NCBI RefSeq assembly: GCF_007558865.1
Contig: NZ_VLPK01000003.1
Location: forward strand, 248,001 to 312,000
Source of the DNA: Mucilaginibacter corticis
GTDB taxonomy: Bacteria > Bacteroidota > Bacteroidia > Sphingobacteriales > Sphingobacteriaceae
Direction: 5' to 3'
DNA: 64,000 bases
The translations under genes were made by a program, and so were the position numbers. This document shows, one piece after another, positions 33,402-42,439 of the stretch. Under the pieces are notes generated by a model. That model made no database searches. It was not told the DNA's origin and was given only the letters and a program-made list of their open reading frames with translations. Position 1 is the stretch's first letter; each line of letters starts with the position of its first letter.

Positions 33402-35603
33402 TTATTTCGTCGCGATAGCTATTGTACCGCCATTTTTAAACAAGTCATGCGATACAAAGTAACCGCCTATAGGTTTACCATCAACCTTTATTGAGGTAAT
33501 CCCCCTGCCCTTACCGGGTTTTGATATGGTGATGTATTTACCATTACTGGTACGCCATTTCACCTCGTCGAACAACGGTGCGGTCACAATATATTTTGGA
33601 TCCGTTGGCGATACGGGATATAAGCCAAGCGAACTAAATACAAACCACGCCGACATCTCGCCTGCATCGTCCATACCCGCCAATTCGATATCTCTTGGAC
33701 CTATACCGTACAGGTTATTCATGATGTTATCCAACACCTTTTGCGTCTTTTCAGGCTTGCCGATAAACGTGTAAGAGAAAGGCGCTTCATGATCGGGCTG
33801 GTTACCCTGGCAATACTGGCCGATAAAAGTTTCAACATTACGGGCTATGTAATGCGGGTTCCACGGAGTGGTGAAGAATGAATCCAGCTTGGCCTCAAAC
33901 TTAGCAGGACCGCCATAAAGCTCGATCAAACCCGGCATATCATGCGGCGCGAAGAAAGATACCTGCCAGGCATTAGCTTCGCGGAATTGCCACTCGTAAT
34001 ATGGATATTGCGGGTTAAAATTCTGCACCCATCCCCCATTCTCAAGCCGGCCACGCATAAAGTTAACCGACTTATCAAATACATTCTTATAGTTTTTAGA
34101 CCTCGCCATCAGTTTCCTGTAATTGGCAGTGTCACCCAGTTTTTTAGCTATCTGGGCAATCGAATAATCATCATACGAGTACTCTAAAGTTTTTGATACC
34201 CCTGCCCTGCCTTTAGCGGTTTCAGTAGCGTTCTCAATTTCAGGGTCAGAGATGTAGCCTTTTTGCAAGTACTCATCCAGGTATTGCCTCCCCCCGCCAC
34301 GCGGATTAGTTGGCGGCACATAAGCGTTATTTAACAGGATCTTGTAAGTGTCTTTGATATCAAATCCATCAATCCCGCGCAGGTAAGCGCCTGCAATAGA
34401 TGATGCCCCATGATCGCCATGGAAAAATGTAGGGATATAGCCTGTCTTATCGCCTTTGTCTTCTAATGATTTGATCACATTAAGGGTAACATTTGGCGTT
34501 ACCAGTTCAAGCAGCACATCCTTGTTACGGTAGGTATCCCATAATGATGGCTCGGTGTAGTAAGTGATCCCGGTATTTACTACCTTTTTATCGATATCCG
34601 TAAAATCCCCGTTCACATCACTGCGGATAACCGGCCATAAAAACGAACGGTAAAAGCACGAGTACAACATGCGCTTTTGCTTTTCGGTACCGCCTTTAAC
34701 CTGTATGGTTGACAGCAGGTTTTCCCAGGTTTGGTTAGCGTCGCTGCGGATAGTCGCAAATGATTTATTGCCGACTTCTTTATCCAGATTCATTTTGGCA
34801 TTGGCAGTACTCACAAATGAGAAACCTATTTTCAATTCAACGGGTTGCTTACCGTCGTCAACCAGGTGCACTATGGCATTGCCGCTCGGCGCGCTCACCT
34901 CTCTGTTCCTAACTGTTTTTGTGGTTGTACCGTGGGTATCTGCCAGGCTGGCGATCTTTGAACTGAATACCGCGTAGAAATAAATATTCTCTCCACCCTG
35001 AAAACCTTTAACCGCGTAATCGCCATCCTGGTTTATCTCCCAGCTGCTAACACCGCTTAACGCTTTTGACAGATCAAACAATATCTGCCTATCCTTATTG
35101 TCCTTATAATCAAACTTATAGTAAGCGCATCTTAAAGTTGATGTCAGCTGCACGTTAACGCCGTAATCCTCCAGATAAACCTGGTAATAACCGGGTGACG
35201 AGCTTTCATTTTTATGCGAAAATTTTGAACCTATGGTGGCACCCGGCTTTGACATTGGCAAAATAGGCACGTTGCCAAAATTCCAGTGCCCTTTATTGGT
35301 GTGGGTAAAAGATACAATGGTCGAATCCTCATACTCATAACCCGCGCCTGCCGGCTGGTATTTGGTCATGGGGCTAACCTGCACCATAGCGTTTGGCAAT
35401 GAACTGCCCGGGAACGTTAACCCCGACCATGGCCGCCAGTTTTTAGGCGCTACATAACCCAGTATCTTAGGGTCGGCAACGGCTTCTGTACCTACAAAAG
35501 TGTTTACATATTTGGTGTAGGTAGTCGTCTGCGCATTAACCGCGGTCGACGCTATAATGGTCAACGCAGCAGCATTTAAAACATTTTTAAGGCGGGCTCT
35601 CAT
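33402..35603 (-). CDS. GH92-family alpha-mannosidase-type glycosidase, Sec-exported
   Basis: From the ATG at 35603, 733 residues with a Sec signal ending STAVNAQ; the GTG seven codons upstream is less likely. GH92 blocks are intact: YVNTFVGTEA, PGSSLPNAMVQVSP, SLWDTYRNKDVLLELV, FHGDHGASSIAGAYLRGI, NAWQVSFFAPHDMPGLIELYGG and GMDDAGEMSAWFVFSSLGLYPV. The Glu before ANAWQV and the Asp pair in GMDDAG align with residues proposed as acid and base. It differs from the Tat-exported GH92 at 13167 in signal type and in retaining the N-terminal GH92 blocks. A TATATTTG box lies upstream. Confidence 0.88.
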   Translation of the reverse strand: MRARLKNVLNAAALTIIASTAVNAQTTTYTKYVNTFVGTEAVADPKILGYVAPKNWRPWSGLTFPGSSLPNAMVQVSPMTKYQPAGAGYEYEDSTIVSFTHTNKGHWNFGNVPILPMSKPGATIGSKFSHKNESSSPGYYQVYLEDYGVNVQLTSTLRCAYYKFDYKDNKDRQILFDLSKALSGVSSWEINQDGDYAVKGFQGGENIYFYAVFSSKIASLADTHGTTTKTVRNREVSAPSGNAIVHLVDDGKQPVELKIGFSFVSTANAKMNLDKEVGNKSFATIRSDANQTWENLLSTIQVKGGTEKQKRMLYSCFYRSFLWPVIRSDVNGDFTDIDKKVVNTGITYYTEPSLWDTYRNKDVLLELVTPNVTLNVIKSLEDKGDKTGYIPTFFHGDHGASSIAGAYLRGIDGFDIKDTYKILLNNAYVPPTNPRGGGRQYLDEYLQKGYISDPEIENATETAKGRAGVSKTLEYSYDDYSIAQIAKKLGDTANYRKLMARSKNYKNVFDKSVNFMRGRLENGGWVQNFNPQYPYYEWQFREANAWQVSFFAPHDMPGLIELYGGPAKFEAKLDSFFTTPWNPHYIARNVETFIGQYCQGNQPDHEAPFSYTFIGKPEKTQKVLDNIMNNLYGIGPRDIELAGMDDAGEMSAWFVFSSLGLYPVSPTDPKYIVTAPLFDEVKWRTSNGKYITISKPGKGRGITSIKVDGKPIGGYFVSHDLFKNGGTIAIATK

Positions 35604-35625
35604 TTTTAAGGGTTGTTGGTTCACT

Positions 35626-35633
35626 CAAATATA
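35626..35633 (-). promoter_or_regulatory. -7 element of the second GH92 gene
   Basis: TATATTTG on the minus strand, an exact TAnnTTTG match 22 bp before the ATG; no TTG at the expected -33 distance. Confidence 0.45.
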
Positions 35634-35764
35634 TACAATAGCGTTTTGGGTGTTTATTTTATGTTAAAAATGTTACTGTTTTTAATGGATGTTAAATTGT
35701 AAAATAGTAGAATTGTAAAGCAAAACCTAAGTTAATTAGTCGTACAAATAACTAAATCTCTTTC

Positions 35765-38479
35765 ATGCATAAATTAAAATACTTTAAAGCCGGCATAGCC
35801 GCATGCTGTACTATTGGTATTTCGGCAGCTTTACTCGCTTTTAATACGCCTGACAATGGTGTACCCGCACCATCTAAAAAACAAATAAAAAGCAAGGCCA
35901 ATCAGTTAAATGCGCCGGCGCTAAAAAAGCCCGAGGATAACCGGTTTGTAAAAACCGTATTGTCAAACGATTTGAATGAACCTATGGAGCTGGCCGTAAC
36001 TACAGATGGAAGAGTATTTTTTATTGAACGTTCGGGTAATTTTTATGTGTACACCGCTGCGGATAAAAAAACAACGCTGGTTTATAAGTTCCCGGTTAAA
36101 GCGGTAGATAAGATCCTGCAAGGTATGTTGGGTATGACCATTGATCCGGATTTTAAAACCAACAACTATATCTATTTCTACTACTCGACAGACAAAAACG
36201 GCGGCCTGGTAAACCGGCTGGCACGCTATACCATCAGCAAAGCCAATCAAATAGATTTTCAATCGGAAAAAACACTGCTTGATGTCCCGTTAGATGCCGA
36301 AGTAAGCGCGCACTCGGGCGGTGGTATGGCCTGGGATAAAAACAAAAACCTGTATTTATCTACCGGTGATAATACCGTGCCCTTCGAGTCGGACGGTTAT
36401 GCCCCTATCGACATGCGCGAAAACCGCCAGACGTTTGATGCCGAGCGCTCGGCAGGTAACACCAACGATCTGCGCGGCAAGGTACTGCGTATCCACCCGG
36501 AAGCTAATGGCACTTATACCATCCCCGAAGGCAACCTGTTTAAAAAAGGCGAGGCTAAAACTCTGCCCGAAATTTACGTAATGGGCTGCCGTAACCCCTA
36601 CCGTATCTCGGTAGACGAAGCGACGACTACGCTTTACTGGGGCGAGGTTGGCCCGGATGCCGGCACCAATGGTAAACAAGGCCCGCGCGGCTATGACGAG
36701 ATTAACCAGGCCAGAAAAGCCGGCAACTTTGGCTGGCCATTTTTTGTGGGCAATAATAAACCTTACAATAAATATGATTTTACCACCAAAGCTATCGGTG
36801 AGTTGTTTGATGTAAACGCCCCCGAAAACGCGTCGCCCAATAATACCGGTTTAAAGATCCTTCCGCCTGCACAAAAAGCCATGGTTTGGTTTCCTTATGA
36901 TACTTCGCCCGAGTTTCCGATATTGGGTAAAGGCGGGCGTTGCATTATTGGCGGACCAGTGTACCATTATGATCCGACGCTTAAATCAAAAACTAAGTTT
37001 CCGCAGTACTACGACAAGGTTTTATTTGTGGGCGATTACATGCGCAGCTGGATCTTCGGCGTACGCATGGACGATAATTTGAACTATACCGACCTTGACC
37101 AACTAATGGAAACCAACGGCGATTTCAGGCGACCTATTGATATGAAATTTGGCCCGGACGGGTCATTCTATGTACTGGAATATGGTTCGGCCTATGGTTT
37201 GGATAATCCTGACGCGCGCCTGGTACGGGTAGATTACAATGCCGGTAACCGCGCGCCGGTAGCCAAGATAGCGACACAGGACACCATCGGTTTAATTCCA
37301 TACAAAGTTGCGCTTAACCAAAAGAGCTACGATTTTGATGCGGGTGATAAATTAAGCTACAAATGGATCCTGAATGGTAAAACTGTAATATCTACAGTAG
37401 AAAAGCCGGTTTACACTTTCCGTAAGAACGGCGTGTACAAAGTGACGCTAAAAGTTACTGACGCCGCGGGTGCAAGTTCGACCGATACCAAGGTGATCAA
37501 GGTGGGTAATACTTTACCACAGGTGGCTATCAGCACTAATTCAAACAGCAGCTTCTTCTTCCCCGGCGAGCAGACCTTTGATTATAATGTGGCGATAAAA
37601 GACCGTGAGGATAAGATCATCGACCCGAAAAGAACCAAGATAACAGTGAACTATATTGCCCGGGTTGAGAATAACCAGGCCACGGCGGCAAACTATAACT
37701 ATGGCAAAGCATTAATGGCTAAAAGCGATTGTAAAGCCTGCCACGCCGTTAATACCAAGGTATTGGGCCCTGCCTTTGTTGATGTTGCCAAGCGCTATGC
37801 AGGCAATAAGGAAGCGGTTAATACGCTGGCATTAAAAATCATTAAAGGCGGTAACGGCGTTTGGGGCGAGCATGCCATGAGCGCGCACCCGCAGTTAAGT
37901 AAAGACGATGCATCAGAAATTGTGAAATACATTTTAACACTTAATGATGCCAAGCCTGCCGCCAATTTACCGCGACAGGGAACGCTGACCTTGAAGGACC
38001 ATGTAAGCAACAATAACGAAGGCAGGTATATTTTAACTGCGTCATACACAGACAAAGGCGGCGCCATTACGCCGCTTACCACAACCGAATCGCTTGTGCT
38101 GCGCCCGGCTAGAGTACAGATAGGCAATGCGGATGTGCTTAATAATATCGAGAAACATGAGCAGGCGGCTTTTGCGAATGAAAACGGTGCATACTTTGCC
38201 CTGAAGAATGTCGACCTTAAAAATATAGGCCAGTTAACGTATAGCTACTTTTCGAAAAAACTGAACGGTACCATAGAAGTGCATACCGGATCGCCCGAAG
38301 GGCCTGTTATCAGCACACTAAACTTTGCCGCTGCAGATGGCCAGCAACATACAGAACAAAGCACCGCGATCAGCGATCCAAATGGCAAACATGACCTTTA
38401 TTTTGTGTTCACCAAAAACCCGAAATCGGCCAAAGGCGAAATTGAATTGTATTGGGTGAGTTTTGAGAAAGGGAAGTAA
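35765..38479 (+). CDS. PQQ-type sugar dehydrogenase/PKD/cytochrome c/CBM6-like fusion
   Basis: 904 residues with an N-terminal signal or anchor (GIAACCTIGISAALLAF). Domains in order: a six-bladed glucose/sorbosone dehydrogenase propeller (about 55-490; AHSGGGMAWDKNKNLYLSTGDN, GNFGWPFFVGNN), a PKD domain (about 500-580; FRKNGVYKVTLKVTDAAG), a class I cytochrome c with one haem site CKACH (about 657) and a downstream Met, and a C-terminal lectin-like CBM6-type domain ending ELYWVSFEK. Such fusions oxidise extracellular sugars and pass electrons to the bound haem. PQQ dependence and substrate are inferred from family. Confidence 0.85.
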   Translation: MHKLKYFKAGIAACCTIGISAALLAFNTPDNGVPAPSKKQIKSKANQLNAPALKKPEDNRFVKTVLSNDLNEPMELAVTTDGRVFFIERSGNFYVYTAADKKTTLVYKFPVKAVDKILQGMLGMTIDPDFKTNNYIYFYYSTDKNGGLVNRLARYTISKANQIDFQSEKTLLDVPLDAEVSAHSGGGMAWDKNKNLYLSTGDNTVPFESDGYAPIDMRENRQTFDAERSAGNTNDLRGKVLRIHPEANGTYTIPEGNLFKKGEAKTLPEIYVMGCRNPYRISVDEATTTLYWGEVGPDAGTNGKQGPRGYDEINQARKAGNFGWPFFVGNNKPYNKYDFTTKAIGELFDVNAPENASPNNTGLKILPPAQKAMVWFPYDTSPEFPILGKGGRCIIGGPVYHYDPTLKSKTKFPQYYDKVLFVGDYMRSWIFGVRMDDNLNYTDLDQLMETNGDFRRPIDMKFGPDGSFYVLEYGSAYGLDNPDARLVRVDYNAGNRAPVAKIATQDTIGLIPYKVALNQKSYDFDAGDKLSYKWILNGKTVISTVEKPVYTFRKNGVYKVTLKVTDAAGASSTDTKVIKVGNTLPQVAISTNSNSSFFFPGEQTFDYNVAIKDREDKIIDPKRTKITVNYIARVENNQATAANYNYGKALMAKSDCKACHAVNTKVLGPAFVDVAKRYAGNKEAVNTLALKIIKGGNGVWGEHAMSAHPQLSKDDASEIVKYILTLNDAKPAANLPRQGTLTLKDHVSNNNEGRYILTASYTDKGGAITPLTTTESLVLRPARVQIGNADVLNNIEKHEQAAFANENGAYFALKNVDLKNIGQLTYSYFSKKLNGTIEVHTGSPEGPVISTLNFAAADGQQHTEQSTAISDPNGKHDLYFVFTKNPKSAKGEIELYWVSFEKGK

Positions 38480-38506
38480 ATTACATCAAGTTGTAAGTAA
38501 TCTACC

Positions 38507-38548
38507 CCAAATGCTGGTGCTGCATACTTGCATCAGCATTTGGCTTTT
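38507..38548 (+). terminator. terminator of the sugar dehydrogenase gene
   Basis: CCAAATGCTG/CAGCATTTGG with an inner TGC/GCA pairing, followed by CTTTT, 27 bp past the stop. Confidence 0.78.
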
Positions 38549-38562
38549 ATAATTAAAATCAG

Positions 38563-38997
38563 ATGTTTCAAATAGATTACCAAATAATAACACAATCGTT
38601 TGATAGAGTCGAATTTTTTACGGAAGTTGACCTTAGATATGATTTTCTTTTAGGTAGTATTTACTTCGTTACAGATGATAAAGTGATAGATATGGGATGG
38701 GAATGGATACCTCTTTTAGATTTTTCATTTTGTTTAACACAAATAGTAGTGGGGATTAGAAATGAAGAAAGTATAACCGAAACATTTGAGTTCACTGAAT
38801 CAGCTGAGACAATTACATTTTTAAAAGACAAATCAAATGTGAGTATTATTCCTTCATTTTCGACAAATACAATCATTGTAAAATTTGATGAGTTTGAGCA
38901 AGAGGTTAAAAATTTCCAAAATAGCATTAGAAATTTCATAATCAAGAATATAGGTAGTCACAATCTTGGCGACACACTTAAAAAATATCTCAAATGA
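38563..38997 (+). CDS. AT-rich orphan protein of unknown function
   Basis: 144 residues, soluble, rich in Phe, Ile, Asp and Glu (FFTEVDLRYDFLLGSIYFVTDD, IDMGWEWIPLLDFSFCL). Base composition is visibly more AT-rich than the neighbours and codon choice leans to A/T-ending codons, a sign of recent transfer. It starts 14 bp after a terminator and no clear promoter is seen. The acidic single-domain character would fit an orphan immunity protein of a polymorphic toxin, but there is no toxin gene beside it and no family match is claimed. Confidence 0.6.
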   Translation: MFQIDYQIITQSFDRVEFFTEVDLRYDFLLGSIYFVTDDKVIDMGWEWIPLLDFSFCLTQIVVGIRNEESITETFEFTESAETITFLKDKSNVSIIPSFSTNTIIVKFDEFEQEVKNFQNSIRNFIIKNIGSHNLGDTLKKYLK

Positions 38998-39083
38998 AAA
39001 TATTAATTTTCCTTTACTTGTTAAAGTTACATTTCACTAAACTGAAACATGTGCATGGGGATAATATCGTACACCCGCCAATC

Positions 39084-39623
39084 TTAATGCAGTTTCCTGG
39101 TATACTCTGATAACCTGGTTATTTTTCCGTCTTTTATCAGCAGATCATTAGTAACATCTAAAGAATCTTTAACCTCTTTTTTGGTTTCCCAAACCTGCCT
39201 GTACCAAAGCGTTACCCATTCTTCACTTTTATCTTTCGATATAACAGATTCCCAATCCTGCATTTTTACCTTAACTGTTTTATAGCTGCTCCAATCGCTC
39301 ACGAACATTGCTTTTAGACTATCTTTAGGCAGTTTTTTATCCGGCCCGTCAAACTGCAATAGAATAGAATCGCCAAAATATTTCATCGATTCATCCATTT
39401 TTCCTGCTTCCCAGGCTTTTAAGCTTTTTAATGCGATCAGCGTATTTGCGGTATTGCCTGCCTCCCAATTATCGGGATGTTTGATGGTGTAAGGATACTG
39501 CGCTGTACTATCTGAAGCAGGCGTATCTTGTGTGCCTGCGGTTTTTTCTTTGCAGCCATACATCGTGGTAATGGCCAGGGCGAATGATAAAACGCCAGGT
39601 AATAGCAGTTTTTTAGTTTTCAT
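39084..39623 (-). CDS. lipoprotein with NTF2/SnoaL-like domain
   Basis: 179 residues. LSFALAITTMYGC is a lipoprotein signal with Cys24. After a Thr/Asp-rich linker, residues 60-179 (LIALKSLKAWEAGKMDESMKYFGDSILLQFDGPD) show the cone-shaped SnoaL/NTF2 pattern of small-molecule-binding lipoproteins common in Bacteroidota. No catalytic residue is assigned. It is monocistronic. Confidence 0.68.
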   Translation of the reverse strand: MKTKKLLLPGVLSFALAITTMYGCKEKTAGTQDTPASDSTAQYPYTIKHPDNWEAGNTANTLIALKSLKAWEAGKMDESMKYFGDSILLQFDGPDKKLPKDSLKAMFVSDWSSYKTVKVKMQDWESVISKDKSEEWVTLWYRQVWETKKEVKDSLDVTNDLLIKDGKITRLSEYTRKLH

Positions 39624-39679
39624 CTGTTTAATATGGTTAGGGTAAGCAATAAATAGCCAATATAAACAATTTGATTTAA

Positions 39680-39805
39680 TTAATTGATTATGAAATCGTT
39701 TTGCATCGAAATAACAACAGGTCGTTCAAAAAGTGGATTGATAAGTATTTAAGCTTGCGCAAAGCTAATGACGGAGAGAAAGAGATGCTGTATGTGCTTT
39801 TATAG
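39680..39805 (+). pseudogene. possible 3' remnant of a lost gene
   Basis: 41 codons, open without a start, ending in TAG, with protein-like content (SFKKWIDKYLSLRKANDGEKEM). It stops 2 bp before the response-regulator gene on the other strand. It could be a decayed gene end or chance; family unknown. Confidence 0.2.
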
Positions 39806-39806
39806 T

Positions 39807-40166
39807 TTAATTAAGCAGCCGCTCAACAGTAGCAAGTAATTTCTGCAGGTTAAAAGGTTTGGCCAGACATACATCGGCACCGCAAAGTTCAGAGTAATGA
39901 TCCAGCTTGGGATGTGATGAGATCAAAACAAGAGGAATATGTGCAACAGCAGGTTTTGAACGCAGGTAGATACAAACGATGTGGCCGCTTATTACCGGCA
40001 TTTGCTCATCTATGATAAAGCAATCGGCATCAAGACACAGCAAAGCTTCAAGCGACTGGATATGATGTATGGCGGTAACACGGTAACCCGCATGTATTAA
40101 CACCTCCTGTTGTATATTGAGAAGTTCCTCATCATCATCAATAACAACAATATGTTTAGATTGCAT
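39807..40166 (-). CDS. single-domain response regulator receiver
   Basis: From the ATG at 40166, 119 residues: VIDDDEE (acidic pocket), CFIIDEQMP with the phospho-acceptor Asp, LISSHP with the switch Ser, and LAKPF with the conserved Lys. There is no output domain, so it acts by protein contact or as a phosphate relay. The TTG at 40181 is a weaker start. No kinase is adjacent; the nearest is 8 kb away at 47781. Confidence 0.85.
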   Translation of the reverse strand: MQSKHIVVIDDDEELLNIQQEVLIHAGYRVTAIHHIQSLEALLCLDADCFIIDEQMPVISGHIVCIYLRSKPAVAHIPLVLISSHPKLDHYSELCGADVCLAKPFNLQKLLATVERLLN

Positions 40167-40400
40167 GGGCGAAAGATACAACGGTGATGCCTAATAGCTC
40201 AAGCGTATTCTTAAAATGTTTGACTTTTGACAGATTATGCTATCCTTAGCTACTCATTAATTTCTGTCTCACTGCAGTTTTATTGATAAAAAACCACCAA
40301 AATTCAATTGTTTGATAAACAGACATTTACACACTTTTCAGCTATAAATTTACTAATTAATACACTGGCTCATTTTGGCCCACCAATTTTTTGAATAACC

Positions 40401-40470
40401 TATTTATTTTCAATAGATTAATAAAAAAACTATCCCACTTGTCCCATCTGTCACACACATGCGTGGGACA
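40401..40470 (+). repeat. TGTCCCA direct/inverted half-site element (copy B)
   Basis: Three direct half-sites start at 40431, 40440 and 40449 (9-bp period: TATCCCA, TGTCCCA, TGTCACA). An inverted TGGGACA closes an 8-6-8 stem-loop (40449-40456/40463-40470). The left flank TATTTATTTTCAATAGATTA matches copy A at 5702. It lies in a 335-bp gap (40167-40501) that otherwise holds only AT-rich sequence. Confidence 0.75.
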
Positions 40471-40501
40471 GATGGCATCTTGCCCGAGCGTAGTAATGCT
40501 G

Positions 40502-40843
40502 CTATCTTAAAACCAGTGCGTCACCCTCAAAAACCACACCCTGCCAGCCATGTGCCATAAACTGGCGGATATTCTGATGATTTATTGCATCTGGGTTAGC
40601 CAATACCGATTGGTAGTGTTCTGCAAATAAATACAGGGTATCTTCCTTGGTTAGATTATTCAATTTGGCAAATGAAAAGACTTTGGCACTGCCCTGGTTT
40701 TGCGTTGCCTCGTTGTAAACGTCGCCATTTTTAAATGCAGTTGGCTGATGCCGGTAGTAAGTTTCAATAAATTTGATCACATCAGCAAAAGACAGCGAAC
40801 CTGCTCTTAGTGAAGCTATTAATCCGGGTAGTTTTTCTTCCAT
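40502..40843 (-). CDS. HopJ type III effector family protein
   Basis: 113 residues matching the small HopJ family: SFADVIKFIETYYRHQPTAFKNGDVYNEATQNQGSAKVFSFA and QFMAHGWQGVVFEGDALVLR. The family is named after a Pseudomonas effector but is widespread in free-living bacteria without type III secretion, and no secretion genes are here, so it is probably a cytoplasmic housekeeping protein of unknown role. It follows the YdeI-like gene by 48 bp on the same strand. Confidence 0.8.
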   Translation of the reverse strand: MEEKLPGLIASLRAGSLSFADVIKFIETYYRHQPTAFKNGDVYNEATQNQGSAKVFSFAKLNNLTKEDTLYLFAEHYQSVLANPDAINHQNIRQFMAHGWQGVVFEGDALVLR

Positions 40844-40891
40844 TATTCAATAATAATTTTGCCCGAAAATAGCATTTAAAAACAAGGTTCA

Positions 40892-41470
40892 CTAATCATC
40901 TAAACCTTTTCTATTAAGGATTTTGGGGATGTATTTTTCGATCCGCGACTCGCGGGTTTTAACCTGCTTGGGTGCCGAGAAATGCAACAGATAGGCCCTT
41001 TGCCGCCCCGGTGTTAAGGCGTTAAAAGCAGCTTGCAGATCAGGCATATTATCCAGCTTATACTTAAATTCGTCAGGCATGCTAAACTCTTTGTTTTTTT
41101 TAAGCTCGACCTTTAAACCGGCCTTTTCAACTTCTATAGCTTCAAAAATATGAGCCTTCAAAACAGGTTCTAACTCTATGATCTGGCTGATATCTGTAAA
41201 CCTGGCTTGCCGTGCCGCCTGTACATTTTCTGTTTGCTGGATCAGGATGCCGGTGCTATTATTTAACAGCGCACCTTTAAAAAACAACAGCCCGCAGTAT
41301 TCTTTAAATGTGTGGATCAGTACAACATTACTTCCTTCAAAAGTATAGCAGGGACATCCCCATTTTAGCTCCTCAGTAAGCCCGCAATCAAGGGCTATCG
41401 TCCTCAATTTGCTGATCTCCTGTTGCCATTTTTTAGCCTTATCGAAATAAAAATCAACCTTAGGATTCAT
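40892..41470 (-). CDS. YdeI/OmpD-associated family protein
   Basis: 192 residues. The N-terminal DUF1801-type region (FDKAKKWQQEISKLRTIALDCGLTEELKWGCPCYTFEGSNVVLIHTFK) and the C-terminal tail (ALTPGRQRAYLLHFSAPKQVKTRESRIEKYIPKIL) are the two halves of YdeI-like proteins. These are small soluble proteins reported to respond to cationic or envelope stress; the molecular role is unclear. It is the last or next to last gene of the ArsR-headed operon. Confidence 0.82.
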   Translation of the reverse strand: MNPKVDFYFDKAKKWQQEISKLRTIALDCGLTEELKWGCPCYTFEGSNVVLIHTFKEYCGLLFFKGALLNNSTGILIQQTENVQAARQARFTDISQIIELEPVLKAHIFEAIEVEKAGLKVELKKNKEFSMPDEFKYKLDNMPDLQAAFNALTPGRQRAYLLHFSAPKQVKTRESRIEKYIPKILNRKGLDD

Positions 41471-41499
41471 GTTATTTGTCGTTTAATATCAATTTATAT

Positions 41500-42063
41500 T
41501 TAAACCTTTAGCATACCGCGAAAACTGCGGGCAGCGTAATAAGATTCTGCACCATTATGATATGTAAAAACGATATCATACCGACGATCACAAAAGACGG
41601 CACCGCCAAGTTTCCTGATATCGGCTGGAGTTTTTATCCAGCTTGATGTTTTCAGATCGAATTTTCCCAGTTGTTGCAGCGCACGATATTGCTCTTCTGT
41701 TAGCAACTCAATACCCATAGCTATAGCCATACTTACAGCACTATTTGCAGGTTTATATTCCTTTCTTGAGTCTAAAGCTTGTTGATCATAACAAAGGCTT
41801 CTGCGGCCTTTGGGGCTTTCAGCAGCGCAATCACAGAACGTGTACTCATCCGTTTCCTGATCATAGCCGATAACATCAGGCTCGCCACCTGTCTCTTCCA
41901 TTTGGTTAAGAGACCATAGCGCCTCGGTGTTCGATTCGAGCTTTATTTTCACTTTGTCCCAACCGATGTTTTCATGTCGACTTGAGTTTTTCTCAAACCG
42001 CGACTTCAGTATATCCAGTAATTCATCAATCCGCTCTGATAATAGTTCTTTTGTATTACTCAT
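41500..42063 (-). CDS. DUF4256 domain protein
   Basis: 187 residues, soluble. GGEPDVIGYDQETDEYTFCDCAAESPKGRRSLCYDQQAL is the characteristic block, with a CDC motif, and LGGAVFCDRRYDIVFTYHNGAESYYAARSFRG closes the protein. The function is unknown; the Cys pair could bind a metal or be redox active. Its start overlaps the DoxX stop by 8 bp, so it belongs to the same operon. Confidence 0.8.
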   Translation of the reverse strand: MSNTKELLSERIDELLDILKSRFEKNSSRHENIGWDKVKIKLESNTEALWSLNQMEETGGEPDVIGYDQETDEYTFCDCAAESPKGRRSLCYDQQALDSRKEYKPANSAVSMAIAMGIELLTEEQYRALQQLGKFDLKTSSWIKTPADIRKLGGAVFCDRRYDIVFTYHNGAESYYAARSFRGMLKV

Positions 42064-42433
42064 AACTTAATTTTCTATCTGCCGGCCGTAAATACCATGA
42101 CAGTACCGTAAAAATAGCCAACACGACAGGTGCAATAATTTGTATAGTAACATTATTACTCGCGATATGTGAGATCACCGCTCCTGTCATCGTAAAAAAC
42201 AAACCCGCATACGCCCACTCTTTGAGCAATTTAAATTTCGGGATCAATATCGCAATTATGCCCAATATCTTCCAGATACCTATCAGCGAGATAAAGTAAG
42301 TTGGATACCCCAAAGGTTTAAAACCTTCAACCACTCCTTTTACCTCTAAAGCCTGCGCTACCCCACCTGAAAAGATACAAAATGATAATATTGCAGTAAT
42401 TATCCAATACCAAACTAATCTATTCTTCTCCAT
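42056..42433 (-). CDS. DoxX family membrane protein
   Basis: 125 residues with four membrane helices (for example WYWIITAILSFCIFSGGVAQAL, YFISLIGIWKILGIIAILIP). This matches the four-helix DoxX/DoxD-like family, often encoded beside SRPBCC and ArsR genes in Bacteroidota. The function is not established; quinone or redox roles have been proposed for relatives. It lies 6 bp after the SRPBCC gene. Confidence 0.82.
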   Translation of the reverse strand: MEKNRLVWYWIITAILSFCIFSGGVAQALEVKGVVEGFKPLGYPTYFISLIGIWKILGIIAILIPKFKLLKEWAYAGLFFTMTGAVISHIASNNVTIQIIAPVVLAIFTVLSWYLRPADRKLSYE

Positions 42434-42439
42434 TTTCGT

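Noticed and set aside
40502..40843. Type III secretion effector
   Set aside because: HopJ-family name only; no secretion apparatus or chaperone gene, and the family is widespread in free-living bacteria.
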